Of a stretch of 64,000 bases of DNA, positions 35,988 to 46,181 are shown piece after piece. Position numbers and translations under genes: made by a program. Positions within the stretch are counted from its first letter, which is position 1. Each line of letters opens with the position of its first letter. The stretch comes from Bacteroidota bacterium (lineage in GTDB: Bacteria; Bacteroidota; Bacteroidia; B-17B0; Aurantibacillaceae), in assembly GCA_018267825.1 (NCBI GenBank), contig JAFDXR010000003.1, positions 452,952-516,951 on the forward strand, in the 5' to 3' direction. The notes beneath the pieces are model-generated. The model was not told where the DNA came from and searched no databases. It worked only from the letters and a program-made list of their open reading frames with translations.

Positions 35988-36629
35988 ATGAACAAAATAA
36001 AATTATTATTCGCCGGAGTTGTGTGTTCTATGATGGCTGTGGCCCAGTCTTATGAGGGCTCGATTGAATTCAGAATGGAAACCAACAAAGACACCACTAC
36101 TAACATTTACTATGTGAAGGGTAATGATGTGAAATTAGACCAGATTGGTAAAAAATCGGGGAAAGTAGAAGGCAGTTTCGTGTTTGACCTGGCAAATAAC
36201 CAGGTGAAATTCGTGAATCCTGTCCGCAAAGTGTGGGGCGAACATAAGAGTGAAACTGCTGCTGCCATAAAAGGCCAGTGTGTATCGAGTAAGGGAACAG
36301 GCACCAAAACCGTTCAGAATATTAAATGCGTGGAGTATACCGTAAAAAATACGGAAGAAAATACAGTGATTACATACTGGATTGCAACCGGTAAATATGA
36401 TTTCTTTATGCCACTGGTGAAATTATGGAACCGTAAAGACAAACAAAGCATTTACTTCAACCAGATTAAAGATTTACCAAAAGGTTCTATGCCGCTTTTA
36501 TCGGAAGAGAAACAAATTTCGGATGGTAAACTGATCAGCAAGCTGGAAGTTACCAAAATTGCCAAGGGCAGCCTCGACGCTTCGAAAGTGGCTATTCCGG
36601 CTGATTACAAGAAATTTGAGCAGAAATAA
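35988..36629 (+). CDS. Secreted DUF4412-like protein
   Basis: The 213-residue protein has a signal peptide (MNKIKLLFAGVVCSMMAVAQ). The beta-rich body begins SYEGSIEFRMETNKDTTTNIYYVKGNDVKLDQIG, the pattern of DUF4412 proteins: an extracytoplasmic fold of antiparallel strands that reminds one of lipoprotein carriers such as LolA. The function is unknown. The mature protein probably resides in the periplasm, as no T9SS tail or lipobox is visible. It stands alone between yraN and a convergent T9SS cargo gene, with a terminator in between. Confidence 0.75.
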   Translation: MNKIKLLFAGVVCSMMAVAQSYEGSIEFRMETNKDTTTNIYYVKGNDVKLDQIGKKSGKVEGSFVFDLANNQVKFVNPVRKVWGEHKSETAAAIKGQCVSSKGTGTKTVQNIKCVEYTVKNTEENTVITYWIATGKYDFFMPLVKLWNRKDKQSIYFNQIKDLPKGSMPLLSEEKQISDGKLISKLEVTKIAKGSLDASKVAIPADYKKFEQK

Positions 36630-36650
36630 CAGCAAAAGCTCTGAAAATGA

Positions 36651-36677
36651 AAAGCCCCGCAACACGGGGCTTTTTTT
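36651..36677. terminator. Hairpin terminator between convergent genes
   Basis: AAAGCCCCG, a 5-nt loop (CAACA) and CGGGGCTTT form a 9-bp stem followed by T residues on the plus strand. Flanking A residues may let it work for the minus-strand gene as well. Confidence 0.85.
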
Positions 36678-36698
36678 ATCGCTATTTATCTCCTAAAA

Positions 36699-37652
36699 TC
36701 AATCTGATTTCACGAATGTAAAGCGACTTACCGGCCTATCATCGAATCTTACCTCTATACGATATAATCCTTTGTTTAACATCGAAATATCCAGCTCATC
36801 TACATAAGGGCTATAAAACAATTGCCTGCCTGTAAAGTCAAATATCCGGATAACTCCATTTTGTCCGCTCATTTCTGTAAGTGCAATGTTTAGCTTTTGG
36901 TCTGCCGGATTGGGATATACGCTACCCCCCAACGATAAACCACTTGCTTCTTTCAGTCCTGTTACATAATCACAATTATTATTGTGTCCATATTTAAGAT
37001 CTGTAATCTGATTATCTCCATAGCATCTAAAGTTGAGGAAAACTTCAAGATCCGCGATAGGTGAGCAAATGGTATATTCATTGAAGGCATTGAATTTTAA
37101 ATACCCTAAGCGCTCGTAAATAGTGTCCTGCATGATGGAGGCCTGGAGCTCGTATTGAAAAAAACACTTCACTTTCTGCCACCGCAGATGAACCCCTTGT
37201 ACCATCCGGCTCCCTGTATCAAGAACAACCACTTTTGGTTTATCCGGACCTGGACAATTTGTATATGTTGCAGGTAAAATATGCCATTGCGCACCAATGG
37301 GGGCATTAAACCAAAACAATGTATCGAACGATTGTGACTGTAATGGGTCAGAACTTGTATAGTCATTCATATATACTATACCGTTGGAGGCTGTATAGGT
37401 ATATATTGGTGTGATGGTATTGCTAAAAGTTCCATTGATGCAATTACGATACAAATAACGGGTAATCATCTGACAGTTATTCCCATTAACCAGTGTGTCT
37501 TTTGTGTAATCACTTCTCATATACCCCTCGTTGCAAAAAACACTATATAACACCGTATGATACCAATATGTACCTATGTTTGGAGTCCACGTTTGCGCCC
37601 GCCCTGAATTAAGTAGCGATACAGTAAACATGAAGAGAATCGCTTTTCTCAT
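36699..37652 (-). CDS. Secreted protein of unknown function with T9SS type A sorting domain
   Basis: The 317-residue protein has a signal peptide (MRKAILFMFTVSLLNSGRAQ). Residues 21-240 have many aromatic and Cys residues and no recognised domain; opening residues TWTPNIGTYWYHTVLY suggest a beta-sheet fold. The last 75 residues form a type A sorting domain (GSVYPNPADQKLNIAL, VIRIFDFTGRQLFYSP, LNKGLYRIEVRF, RFTFVKSD). T9SS should export it to the surface or medium. It lies 41 bp after the LytTR regulator gene on the same strand, so it may be co-transcribed with or controlled by that system. Confidence 0.8.
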   Translation of the reverse strand: MRKAILFMFTVSLLNSGRAQTWTPNIGTYWYHTVLYSVFCNEGYMRSDYTKDTLVNGNNCQMITRYLYRNCINGTFSNTITPIYTYTASNGIVYMNDYTSSDPLQSQSFDTLFWFNAPIGAQWHILPATYTNCPGPDKPKVVVLDTGSRMVQGVHLRWQKVKCFFQYELQASIMQDTIYERLGYLKFNAFNEYTICSPIADLEVFLNFRCYGDNQITDLKYGHNNNCDYVTGLKEASGLSLGGSVYPNPADQKLNIALTEMSGQNGVIRIFDFTGRQLFYSPYVDELDISMLNKGLYRIEVRFDDRPVSRFTFVKSD

Positions 37653-37693
37653 AAATTATTTATTATCACATTCAAGAATAAAAGCCATTCTAT

Positions 37694-38452
37694 TTATTTC
37701 ACAGCGCCAAGGCGTTCCAGGAACATGTCCTTTTTGCGGCGGCTGATCTCAATCTGGGCCCCGTCGCTCATAATGGCATATCCGCCATCCTGCTTCAGGT
37801 AACGGATTACATGCGACATATTGATAAGATTATGGTGATGCACACGCAAAAAATCCTTCTCCGGCAACAGGTCTTCGTAGTGTTTTAAACTGGCAGATAC
37901 CATGAGTTTGCGGTTGCCCGTAAGGTAGAAATTGGTATAGCTCCCGTCGGCCTCACAGCGGATAATGTCTTTGATGTTGACAATTTCGAATGCCGGGCCG
38001 GTCGGCAGGGTTATTTTGCTATAGTTATCGTCGGTGCGCTTCAGGTTCTGAATCAGGAATTCCAGGTTTTCCATGCTTGGCAATCCGGGTGATTTTTTCT
38101 GTACCGCCTTATCCACAGCCTGTTTCAGCTCGTCCATATCGATGGGTTTGAGCAGGTAATCGCAGGCACTGTATTTAATAGCCTTGAGTGCATGCTTATC
38201 TGTGGCGGTTGTGAAAATAATATCGAATTTCACGCCCTGTACTTTTTCGAGCACATCGAAACCTGTACCATCGGGCATGGAGATATCCAGGAAAAGTAAA
38301 TCGGGTTGTAGTTTTTTAATCATCTCAACGCCTTCGGCCACATTTTGTGCAGCGCCCAGCAGGTTCATCCTATCGGCAAAATTTTTCTGAATAAGCGATG
38401 AGAGCATTTCCCTGCTTTTTTTCTCATCTTCAATAATCAATGCTTTTATCAT
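37694..38452 (-). CDS. LytTR-family response regulator
   Basis: The 252-residue protein has an N-terminal receiver domain (ALIIEDEKKSREML with phosphoacceptor Asp56 in PDLLFLDISMPDGTGFD). The C-terminal LytTR DNA-binding domain starts near residue 150 (ITLPTGPAFEIVNIKDIIRC, then FLRVHHHNLINMSHVIRYL). LytTR proteins bind pairs of direct repeats upstream of target genes. The partner is the propeller kinase encoded 28 bp upstream on the same strand. Together they form an extracellular-signal two-component system common in Bacteroidota. Confidence 0.95.
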   Translation of the reverse strand: MIKALIIEDEKKSREMLSSLIQKNFADRMNLLGAAQNVAEGVEMIKKLQPDLLFLDISMPDGTGFDVLEKVQGVKFDIIFTTATDKHALKAIKYSACDYLLKPIDMDELKQAVDKAVQKKSPGLPSMENLEFLIQNLKRTDDNYSKITLPTGPAFEIVNIKDIIRCEADGSYTNFYLTGNRKLMVSASLKHYEDLLPEKDFLRVHHHNLINMSHVIRYLKQDGGYAIMSDGAQIEISRRKKDMFLERLGAVK

Positions 38453-38480
38453 GGTGTGGTGGTTTTATCGTATCCGTATT

Positions 38481-41459
38481 TTATCTTATGTAGGGTATAA
38501 ATAATTCTACTCTGGTCCCTGCCGGTTTTTTATCGCTGTCGTACAAATCTATCACATTTACACTTAAGTTGGAGTTTTGCATGGTATTGAGCAATCGGAT
38601 CCTGTCTTTCGTGATTTTCATTCCCAGTGATTTGTGCAGAGCACCCGGCGTGAGACCCTTCATTTCATTGGCTTTTTCACGACCAATGCCATTATCGGCA
38701 ATGATGCAATGCAGGTAATTATTCCGGATGAGAATTTCGATTTTAATATGCCCCTTACCTTCCATGGGATTCACCCCGTGAAGGATGGCATTCTCGAGAT
38801 AAGGCTGCATCAGCATGGGTGGGATCTCATCGAAATCGGGATCAATATTGGGATCAATCACAATATCGTAATCGAACTTATTGTCGAAACGCATGCGCTC
38901 CAGTTCCAGATACAGTTTCACAGAATCCAGATCTTCGTTAATGGTAACGGTTGGCTTCTCGGAGTTATTGAGAATGGTACGCATCAGTTTGGCAAACTTA
39001 CTGAGGTATTTAATGGCTTCGTCGCTTTTGCTTGTGATGATGAAATGCTGGATGGAATTGAGTGAGTTGAACACAAAGTGCGGATTCATTTGCGCACGCA
39101 GGGCTTTCAATTCCGATTTTGAAATCTCGACCTGTTGCTCGAATTCGGCTTTCTGCTTACGTTTTACCTGTCTCAGGCGCATTCTGAAAACAAGGGTTAC
39201 CAGTGCTGAAACACAGACAACAGAAAGTAACACAAACCACCATGTACGATAGAATGGCGGATCAATGGTGAATGTAAATGAAGCGGGCTCTGCATTCCAG
39301 TCGCCTTCATTATTACAGCTCTTTACCTTAAATGTATAGGTGCCTTCGGGCAGGCTGGAATAGCGGATAAAATTTTCGGTAGTAGGTGGGCTCCATTTTT
39401 TGTCGAAGCCCTCGAGCTTAAATGAGTAGCGCACCTTTTCGGGATCAGTCAGGCAAATACCTGTAAACTCAAAGGTGATGTTGTTCATGGAGAACGGTAA
39501 AACAGCGCCGGCCGGCAGGGTCGTATCCTGATATGCCAGTTTTATTCCGCTGATGGTAGTGCGCGATTCACTGGTATTCTGAACAAATTCACGGGGTGTA
39601 TATTTAATCAGTCCGTTTACAGTGCCAAACCAGATACTGCTGTCGGTGTCTTCATAAATACCATGTGTATTGCATTCGATGCCCTTAAAACCATCTGCTT
39701 TTCCATAGGATACTACATCAATAATGCCTTTCTGATATTTGTCGATATCAATGCGGTTGATTCCCTGGTTTGTGCCGGCCCACAGGTATTTCTTATTTCG
39801 CGTAAGGCGTATGGTATACACCAGCTCAGAACTCAGTCCGTCTTTTTCTGAAATCAGTTTATAACCCTTCTTATCGGGATTAAACACCAAAATACCATTA
39901 AGCGTTGCCGCATATATATTGCCATAGCGGTCTTTATCCATTTCGAGTACAGACTCTACAGGGCTGTAAACAAAAGTTGTCTGTGCCCTGAACCTGGAAT
40001 CCTCCAGTTTATATAGACCTGCCAGGTATGTTCCGGCCCATATTGCACCATGATCATCTTCAATAATCGACCACACGTCATAATCTTTTACATTGGTCGG
40101 GAGTTTATAATAGGTTACATTATAACTGTTGCCCGTTTTCTCCATGCAGCACAAGCCATTGCGCCCCCCCACCCATATATGACTTTTACTATCCCTATAG
40201 AAACAATTGATAGGAGCCTGCTGTATAAAAGAGGCACTTCGCGACAAATTTTCGAACCGGTCATTTTTAAGTTTAGAAATGCCTTTTTCAGTCCCGAACC
40301 AGATACTGCCATCATCGGCAAGCATAATACATACAGACTTTACATCAAGCAAGCCTTCTTTGACAGAGTAGTTTTTAAAATAGCCGTTGGCATATTTATA
40401 TACACCATTGGCTTCGGTTGTGATCCAGAGGTTATTTTGTTTATCCCGGTCGATCTGGTATATAAAAGCGCCGCCCAGTCCTTCTTCGCGGCCATATACG
40501 GTAAAGCCTTTTCCGCGGTATTTATACAGACCATTGTGTGTACCGATCCATAAATTTTCCTCATAATCCATCAGGAGCGATGTAACGTGGTTGGAATTAT
40601 AATCGGTGTTGATGGTATAATATGAAAATTCTTTCCCGTTGAAACTGATTAACCCGGATTTGGATCCAACCCATACGGTGCCGTTATCCTGGCACAGTAC
40701 AGTGTTGACTTCTTCGTCGAGCAAACCATTGCTGATGTGATAACAATTTGTTTTATGCGTGGCCATATCCATGGAGAATAAGCCTTCCTGCGTGCCAATA
40801 TAAAGCTGCTGACTCAGTTTATTCAAGGAGATGCTGCTAACAAAAATACTGTGGAGCTCAACTCCAAAACCCTTGGCACCGGCGGTTTTATCGTGGATAC
40901 AATATAAACCGGTTGTGGTACCCACATACACTTTGTTATCGGGTGCACCATAAAGGCAATTGATCCGGAGACCATCAGAAGGTGTATATCTTACCAGCCG
41001 CTTTCCATCGTAATAACAGAGTCCTTTGGCAGTGCCGATCCAGAGCAGGCCGCTATGATCGAGGCAGAAGCTTGTTACATTGTCGGAAGGCAGGCCGTCT
41101 TTTACATAAAAATTATAGATTTTACCCTGCTTAAGAACGCTGAGTCCCTGGATGGTACCAACGGCAATACATTTATCTGTATCCTGAATAATGGCATTGA
41201 CCCAGTGATTGGCCAACCCGTTTTTCGGGGAGTAGCTGTAGAATTTTTTACCGTCAAATTTGCTTAATCCGCCATAACCCCCACTCCATAAATAGCCATT
41301 TTGGTCCTGGCACATTGCATATATCTGCACATATGGCAGGCCGCTCTCCACGGAATAGTTTTTGAAGTTGTATTGCTGCGCGCAAAACGATAATGTCATA
41401 AAAAGCAGGATGACACAGGCCAATATGGTACGTTTTGCTGGGATTGGTGGCAGCTTCAT
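38481..41459 (-). CDS. Two-component sensor kinase with ligand-binding propeller and Y_Y_Y domain (LytS-type)
   Basis: The 992-residue protein has a signal-like N-terminal helix. About 600 residues of reg_prop repeats follow (for example NHWVNAIIQDTDKCIAVGT, GLLWIGTAKGLCYYDG, NLWIGTHNGLYKYRGKGF), predicted to fold into two seven-bladed periplasmic propellers. A Y_Y_Y domain lies at about 640-730 (LEGFDKKWSPPTTENFIRYS, PEGTYTFKVKSCN), then a transmembrane helix near 740 (WWFVLLSVVCVSALVTLVF). The cytoplasmic part is a LytS-type kinase with His794 (MNPHFVFNSLNSI) and an ATPase domain (ADNGIGREKANEM). Unlike hybrid versions it lacks a receiver and DNA-binding domain, and signals to the adjacent LytTR protein. 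The ligand is unknown. Confidence 0.93.
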   Translation of the reverse strand: MKLPPIPAKRTILACVILLFMTLSFCAQQYNFKNYSVESGLPYVQIYAMCQDQNGYLWSGGYGGLSKFDGKKFYSYSPKNGLANHWVNAIIQDTDKCIAVGTIQGLSVLKQGKIYNFYVKDGLPSDNVTSFCLDHSGLLWIGTAKGLCYYDGKRLVRYTPSDGLRINCLYGAPDNKVYVGTTTGLYCIHDKTAGAKGFGVELHSIFVSSISLNKLSQQLYIGTQEGLFSMDMATHKTNCYHISNGLLDEEVNTVLCQDNGTVWVGSKSGLISFNGKEFSYYTINTDYNSNHVTSLLMDYEENLWIGTHNGLYKYRGKGFTVYGREEGLGGAFIYQIDRDKQNNLWITTEANGVYKYANGYFKNYSVKEGLLDVKSVCIMLADDGSIWFGTEKGISKLKNDRFENLSRSASFIQQAPINCFYRDSKSHIWVGGRNGLCCMEKTGNSYNVTYYKLPTNVKDYDVWSIIEDDHGAIWAGTYLAGLYKLEDSRFRAQTTFVYSPVESVLEMDKDRYGNIYAATLNGILVFNPDKKGYKLISEKDGLSSELVYTIRLTRNKKYLWAGTNQGINRIDIDKYQKGIIDVVSYGKADGFKGIECNTHGIYEDTDSSIWFGTVNGLIKYTPREFVQNTSESRTTISGIKLAYQDTTLPAGAVLPFSMNNITFEFTGICLTDPEKVRYSFKLEGFDKKWSPPTTENFIRYSSLPEGTYTFKVKSCNNEGDWNAEPASFTFTIDPPFYRTWWFVLLSVVCVSALVTLVFRMRLRQVKRKQKAEFEQQVEISKSELKALRAQMNPHFVFNSLNSIQHFIITSKSDEAIKYLSKFAKLMRTILNNSEKPTVTINEDLDSVKLYLELERMRFDNKFDYDIVIDPNIDPDFDEIPPMLMQPYLENAILHGVNPMEGKGHIKIEILIRNNYLHCIIADNGIGREKANEMKGLTPGALHKSLGMKITKDRIRLLNTMQNSNLSVNVIDLYDSDKKPAGTRVELFIPYIR

Positions 41460-41462
41460 AAG

Positions 41463-41478
41463 ATTACACTAATGTAAT
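41463..41478. promoter_or_regulatory. Inverted repeat just upstream of the propeller kinase start
   Basis: ATTACA-CTAA-TGTAAT gives 6-bp arms with a 4-nt centre, four bases before the kinase ATG. It overlaps a near-consensus -7 box on the minus strand (TACATTAG). It may be an operator or chance. Confidence 0.35.
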
Positions 41479-41657
41479 GTATAAAGCCTTAATTTCCGCG
41501 CGCGATTTTGTAATTGGCCGGATTTCCCTGATATCTGGTAAATTTATGTTAAGGGAACTGAAAATCAAGGGATTAATGAATGCCAAATTATCCGGTTACT
41601 CCGAATTTTTTGTACCTTCGTTAGCTTTTAAAATTTAAACTCAATTAATTACACCAT

Positions 41658-44600
41658 ATGTTCGATTTTCTTAAAAAAGTATTTGGTACCAAGTCCGAAA
41701 AAGACGTTAAAAACATTCAGCCGATCGTTAATGAGATCAATGAAATTTACCCTGGTCTGAAAAATCTTTCTGCCGACCAGCTTCGTGAAAAATCTCAGGC
41801 GTTGAAACAAAAAATCAACGAGTCGATCCGCGAAGAAAAAGCCCAGATCGATGCCATCAAAACGCGTATGGAGACTGAGTTTGACATGGACATTGAACTG
41901 AAAGAAAATCTGTACAAGGAAATTGACGACCTCGAAAAAGAAATTACCAAAAAACTGGAAGATGTTCTTACTGATATCCTTCCTGAAGCCTACGCCATTT
42001 TAAAGGATACAGCCCGTCGCTTTACCGAGAGCGAGGAAATTGTGGTGAATGCCAACGACTTTGACCGCAACCTTGCGCAAACCCATAAAAACATTGAGAT
42101 CCGCGGCGATAAAGCTGCCTGGAAAAACCGCTGGATGGCTGCGGGAAATGAAGTGATCTGGAACATGGTACACTATGATGTACAGCTCATTGGTGGTACT
42201 GTGCTGCACCAGGGTAAAATTGCAGAGATGGCTACCGGTGAAGGTAAAACCCTCGTATCAACATTACCCGTGTTCCTCAATGCCCTTTCGGGTCGCGGGG
42301 TGCACGTGGTTACTGTAAATAACTACCTCGCCAAACGTGACAGCGAGTGGAATGCGCCTTTATTCCAGTTTCACGGATTGAGTGTTGACTGTATTGATAA
42401 ACACGAACCAAATACCGAAGAACGCCGCCAGGCTTATTTAGCGGATATTACGTATGGAACCAATAACGAGTTCGGTTTCGACTACCTGCGTGACAATATG
42501 GCACGCAGCCTTGATGAATTGGTTCAACGTAAACATAATTTCGCGATTGTGGATGAGGTTGACTCCGTGTTGATCGATGATGCCCGTACACCATTGATTA
42601 TTTCGGGTCCTACACCAACCGGCGACAAACACGAGTTCATGGAATTTAAACCACGTGTGGAGAAACTGGTAAATGCACAACGTTCATTTGTACAGATCTG
42701 CCTCACGGATGCCAAACGTCTTTTTGCTGAAGGCAAAGAGAAAGAAGCCGGTATTCCACTACTGAGAGCCTATCGCGGTTTACCGAAAAACGGTGCCCTC
42801 ATCAAATTCCTGAGCGAGCCCGGTGTCAGAGCTTTGCTTCAGAAAACAGAGAACCACTACATGCAGGATCAGCAAAAGGAAATGCACAAAATTGATGTGG
42901 ACCTGTACTTTGTGATCGATGAAAAAAACAACTCGGTTGATCTCACTGAAAAAGGGATTGACCTGATTACTTCAAATACAGACGACCCTCGCTTTTTCGT
43001 GATTCCGAATGTGGGCGAAGAAATTGCTGAAATTGAAAAATCTGTTGCCGACTCTAAAGAGAAAGCAGCCCGTAAAGAAGTTGTGCTTCGTGAGTTCAGC
43101 ATGAAAAGTGAACGTATCCACACCGTTCAGCAATTGCTGAAAGCATATTCTTTATTTGAAATTGATGTGGAATATGTGATCGACAATGGCCAGATCAAAA
43201 TTGTAGACGAACAAACCGGTCGTATTATGGAAGGCCGTCGTTACAGCGATGGTTTACACCAGGCTATTGAGGCCAAAGAAAATGTGAAGATCGAAGCCGC
43301 AACACAAACCTATGCCACCATTACCCTGCAAAATTATTTCAGGATGTACAACAAGCTGGCCGGTATGACCGGTACAGCCGAAACCGAAGCACAGGAGTTC
43401 TGGGATATATACAAACTGGATGTAGTGGTTATTCCGACCAACAAACCTATTTCGCGTAAAGATGAGCAGGACCTCGTTTATAAAACCAAACGTGAAAAAT
43501 ACAATGCCGTTATTGAGGAAGTAGAAAAACTGGTGAAAGCCGGAAGGCCTGTACTTGTTGGTACTACCTCTGTTGAGATTTCCGAGTTACTGAGCCGTAT
43601 GCTGAAGTTGCGCGGCATCAAACACAATGTACTCAACGCCAAATTACACCAGAAAGAAGCCGAGATCGTAGCAGAAGCCGGTATTGCAGGCACTGTGACT
43701 ATAGCCACCAATATGGCGGGTCGTGGTACGGATATTAAACTTGGGGCCGGCGTAAAAGAAGCCGGTGGTTTAGCGATCATCGGTACAGAACGTCATGAAA
43801 GCCGCCGTGTTGACCGCCAGTTACGTGGTCGTGCAGGTCGCCAGGGTGATCCGGGAAGTTCACAGTTTTTTGTATCGCTCGAAGATAACCTGATGCGTTT
43901 ATTCGGTAGCGAGCGTATTGCTTCGCTCATGGACAGAATGGGTCTGAAAGAAGGCGAAGTGATTCAGCATGGCATGATTACCAAATCGATCGAACGCGCT
44001 CAGAAAAAAGTAGAAGAAAATCACTTCGGTACCCGTAAGCGCCTTATTGAATACGATGATGTCATGAATGCACAGCGTGACGTGATTTACAAACGCCGCC
44101 GCAATGCCCTGTATGGCGACCGTCTCAGCATTGACGTGGCCAACATGATTTATGAAACGGCAGACAATATTGTAAACGAATACCACGAAGTAAAGGACTT
44201 TGAAGGCTTTAACCTTGAATGTCTGAAAAACTTCGGTATTGAATCGCCATTCACTGAAAATGAATTTGCTGCCGGCAAAACAGATGATATTACCGCCAAG
44301 TTATTTGATGCAGCGGAAATGCACTACCGTGCCAAATCACAGAGCATTGCGGAAACCACGCTTCCGGTTATCAAAGATGTATACACCAATCCGAACAATA
44401 CCTTTGAAAATATTGTAACACCGTTTACCGATGGTATCCGGGCTATACAGGTAATGGCAAACCTCAAACGCGCCTATGAAACACAGGGTCGCGAAATGGT
44501 GTTAAGCTTTGAGAAAACGGTGGTACTGGCCATGATCGATGACTCCTGGAAAGAGCACCTCCGTGAAATGGATGACCTGAAGCAATCGGTACAAAATGCA

Positions 44601-44975
44601 CAGCTTGAACAAAAGGATCCGCTCGTGGTTTACAAACTCGAATCATTTAATCTGTTCCGCGATATGGTCGCCAAAACCAGCAAGGATATCATTTCTTTCC
44701 TGATGAAAGGTGGATTACCTGTAGAAAGTAACCAACCGCAGCAACAGCTCAAGCAGGCCCGTTTTACACAGGAGCCACAGCAGAAACCAAAAGAAAAACT
44801 GGTGGAGAGCCGCAGCGAAGAACCTGTACAGAACAACCAGCAGAATCAACAACAGGAGCCTCAAAAGCCAAAACAACAACCCATCCGCGTAGAACAAAAA
44901 ATAGGACGTAACGATCCTTGTCCTTGCGGAAGCGGTAAGAAATACAAGAACTGTCACGGACAGGGAATTGCTTAA
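41658..44975 (+). CDS. secA: Preprotein translocase subunit SecA
   Basis: The 1105-residue ATPase drives post-translational export through SecYEG. Walker A is near residue 191 ([14 protein letters not shown]) and Walker B near 299 ([17 protein letters not shown]). [14 protein letters not shown] and [20 protein letters not shown] mark the second nucleotide-binding half, and a Zn-binding SEC-C tail ends the protein ([18 protein letters not shown]). It is some 200 residues longer than E. coli SecA; an insertion at about residues 320-430 after [11 protein letters not shown] explains much of this and is, as I recall, typical of the phylum. A Gln-rich linker precedes the SEC-C motif. A terminator follows. 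Confidence 0.98.
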   Translation: MFDFLKKVFGTKSEKDVKNIQPIVNEINEIYPGLKNLSADQLREKSQALKQKINESIREEKAQIDAIKTRMETEFDMDIELKENLYKEIDDLEKEITKKLEDVLTDILPEAYAILKDTARRFTESEEIVVNANDFDRNLAQTHKNIEIRGDKAAWKNRWMAAGNEVIWNMVHYDVQLIGGTVLHQGKIAEMATGEGKTLVSTLPVFLNALSGRGVHVVTVNNYLAKRDSEWNAPLFQFHGLSVDCIDKHEPNTEERRQAYLADITYGTNNEFGFDYLRDNMARSLDELVQRKHNFAIVDEVDSVLIDDARTPLIISGPTPTGDKHEFMEFKPRVEKLVNAQRSFVQICLTDAKRLFAEGKEKEAGIPLLRAYRGLPKNGALIKFLSEPGVRALLQKTENHYMQDQQKEMHKIDVDLYFVIDEKNNSVDLTEKGIDLITSNTDDPRFFVIPNVGEEIAEIEKSVADSKEKAARKEVVLREFSMKSERIHTVQQLLKAYSLFEIDVEYVIDNGQIKIVDEQTGRIMEGRRYSDGLHQAIEAKENVKIEAATQTYATITLQNYFRMYNKLAGMTGTAETEAQEFWDIYKLDVVVIPTNKPISRKDEQDLVYKTKREKYNAVIEEVEKLVKAGRPVLVGTTSVEISELLSRMLKLRGIKHNVLNAKLHQKEAEIVAEAGIAGTVTIATNMAGRGTDIKLGAGVKEAGGLAIIGTERHESRRVDRQLRGRAGRQGDPGSSQFFVSLEDNLMRLFGSERIASLMDRMGLKEGEVIQHGMITKSIERAQKKVEENHFGTRKRLIEYDDVMNAQRDVIYKRRRNALYGDRLSIDVANMIYETADNIVNEYHEVKDFEGFNLECLKNFGIESPFTENEFAAGKTDDITAKLFDAAEMHYRAKSQSIAETTLPVIKDVYTNPNNTFENIVTPFTDGIRAIQVMANLKRAYETQGREMVLSFEKTVVLAMIDDSWKEHLREMDDLKQSVQNAQLEQKDPLVVYKLESFNLFRDMVAKTSKDIISFLMKGGLPVESNQPQQQLKQARFTQEPQQKPKEKLVESRSEEPVQNNQQNQQQEPQKPKQQPIRVEQKIGRNDPCPCGSGKKYKNCHGQGIA

Positions 44976-45001
44976 CAACATGCTGTTTAAATCGCAACAG
45001 G

Positions 45002-45030
45002 AAAGCCCCTTCTCACAGAGGGGCTTTTTT
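45002..45030 (+). terminator. Rho-independent terminator after secA
   Basis: AAAGCCCCT (45002-45010), an 8-nt loop and AGGGGCTTT (45019-45027) form a perfect 9-bp stem ending in a T run. Confidence 0.9.
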
Positions 45031-45081
45031 CATGTGTGCCTTTAAAAGCTTAAATTCGTTTATAGGCTTAGCCTCGTTTAA

Positions 45082-45630
45082 ATGATGAATTACCTGATAC
45101 GTTATATTGTGTTTTCACTTTTGCTTCCCGTAGCACTGGCTTGTGCACACCGGAAAATGATTTCATCCAACTACACGGCCACTGCACCGCGACTCTACTT
45201 TTATGCGGACTCCCTGCTGATAGAAACCGATACCACAGCCCTTATGCCTCTTCTCCGCCAATACTACTCTGCCGGGCGGGTACACACCATGCAATCGGAG
45301 CTTATATACAGAATACAACACAGCCCTTCGGACTCCGTGTGGATGGACGGCCTCAGTATGAACCTATACCTGGACGAAAAAAGAAATGCTTTTGAATGTG
45401 CTGTGATCAATCACAACGAAGTCATTTCGCTTGTTAAAAACAAAAAGACTGCATGGTATCTTCGCAACAGCCACCGGGTGGTGCCTAAGATTATGATACA
45501 ACGCAGTGGCAGTAAACGCAAAAACCACATCGATGAAACTTATTTTGATGCCCACACAGGTCAACAGCTTTTGAAACGCAATATATATACAAGAACCGAA
45601 TGCAGGCCTCCAACACTGAAAAACTCATAA
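45082..45630 (+). CDS. Putative lipoprotein of unknown function
   Basis: The 182-residue protein starts with a lipoprotein-type signal (MMNYLIRYIVFSLLLPVALACAHRK), with Cys21 in a VALAC lipobox. The second of the two adjacent ATGs is an equally good start. The body has no domain I recognise. It is a mix of strands and helices rich in Tyr, Arg and Asn, ending in a basic region. It is probably anchored in the inner or outer membrane. It starts after the secA terminator and its stop lies two bases before the acetyltransferase ATG, suggesting a two-gene operon. Confidence 0.65.
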   Translation: MMNYLIRYIVFSLLLPVALACAHRKMISSNYTATAPRLYFYADSLLIETDTTALMPLLRQYYSAGRVHTMQSELIYRIQHSPSDSVWMDGLSMNLYLDEKRNAFECAVINHNEVISLVKNKKTAWYLRNSHRVVPKIMIQRSGSKRKNHIDETYFDAHTGQQLLKRNIYTRTECRPPTLKNS

Positions 45631-45632
45631 AC

Positions 45633-46178
45633 ATGACGACAAACAAAAATCCAAATCTACAGCCCACGACCCTTGAAAACGAATTCGTAAAACTGGTCCC
45701 ATTGCAGGCAGGTGATTTTGAAAGGCTTTACAAGGTGGCTTCTGACCCGCTTATCTGGGAACAGCATCCGAATCGCGACAGATACAAACGCGACGTATTC
45801 CTCACGTTTTTTAACGGCGCCCTGGAATCCGGCGGAGCTTTTCTTGTAATTGATCCCCAAACACATGAGGTGATCGGAAGCAGTCGTTATTATAATTTTG
45901 ATGCCAACAGCCATACAGTCGTTGTCGGTTATACCTTTCTGGCCCGCAGCTATTGGGGAGGTAAATACAATAAGGCACTCAAATCGCTTATGCTGAATTA
46001 TGCGTTCACCTTTGCGGAGAGCGTGGAATTGCATGTTGGATCAAATAACATACGCTCACAGACTGCTGTGATGAGATTAGGTGCTCATAAAATAAGAGAA
46101 CAGGAAGTGACTTATTATGGTGAGTTGCCGAAACTGAATTTCATTTACCGGATCAACAAAGCAGATTGGAAAGGCTAA
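45633..46178 (+). CDS. GNAT family N-acetyltransferase
   Basis: The product has 181 residues from the ATG at 45633 (MTTNKNPNLQPTTLENEFVKLVPLQAGDFERLYKVASDP). An upstream in-frame ATG overlaps the lipoprotein gene and is rejected. The RimJ-like GNAT order is visible: the ASDPLIWEQHP segment, FLVIDPQTHEVIGSSRYYN on strands 2-4, YTFLARSYWGGKYNKALK at the acetyl-CoA site, then ELHVGSNNIRSQTAVMRLG. It should transfer an acetyl group to a small molecule or protein N-terminus; the substrate cannot be told. It is convergent with the ABC operon, only 3 bp apart. Confidence 0.88.
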   Translation: MTTNKNPNLQPTTLENEFVKLVPLQAGDFERLYKVASDPLIWEQHPNRDRYKRDVFLTFFNGALESGGAFLVIDPQTHEVIGSSRYYNFDANSHTVVVGYTFLARSYWGGKYNKALKSLMLNYAFTFAESVELHVGSNNIRSQTAVMRLGAHKIREQEVTYYGELPKLNFIYRINKADWKG

Positions 46179-46181
46179 GAC

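Noticed and set aside
46179-46181. Suspected overlap error between the acetyltransferase and ABC ATPase genes
   Set aside because: The two stop codons are 3 bp apart and both C-termini look complete, so this is simple convergent packing.
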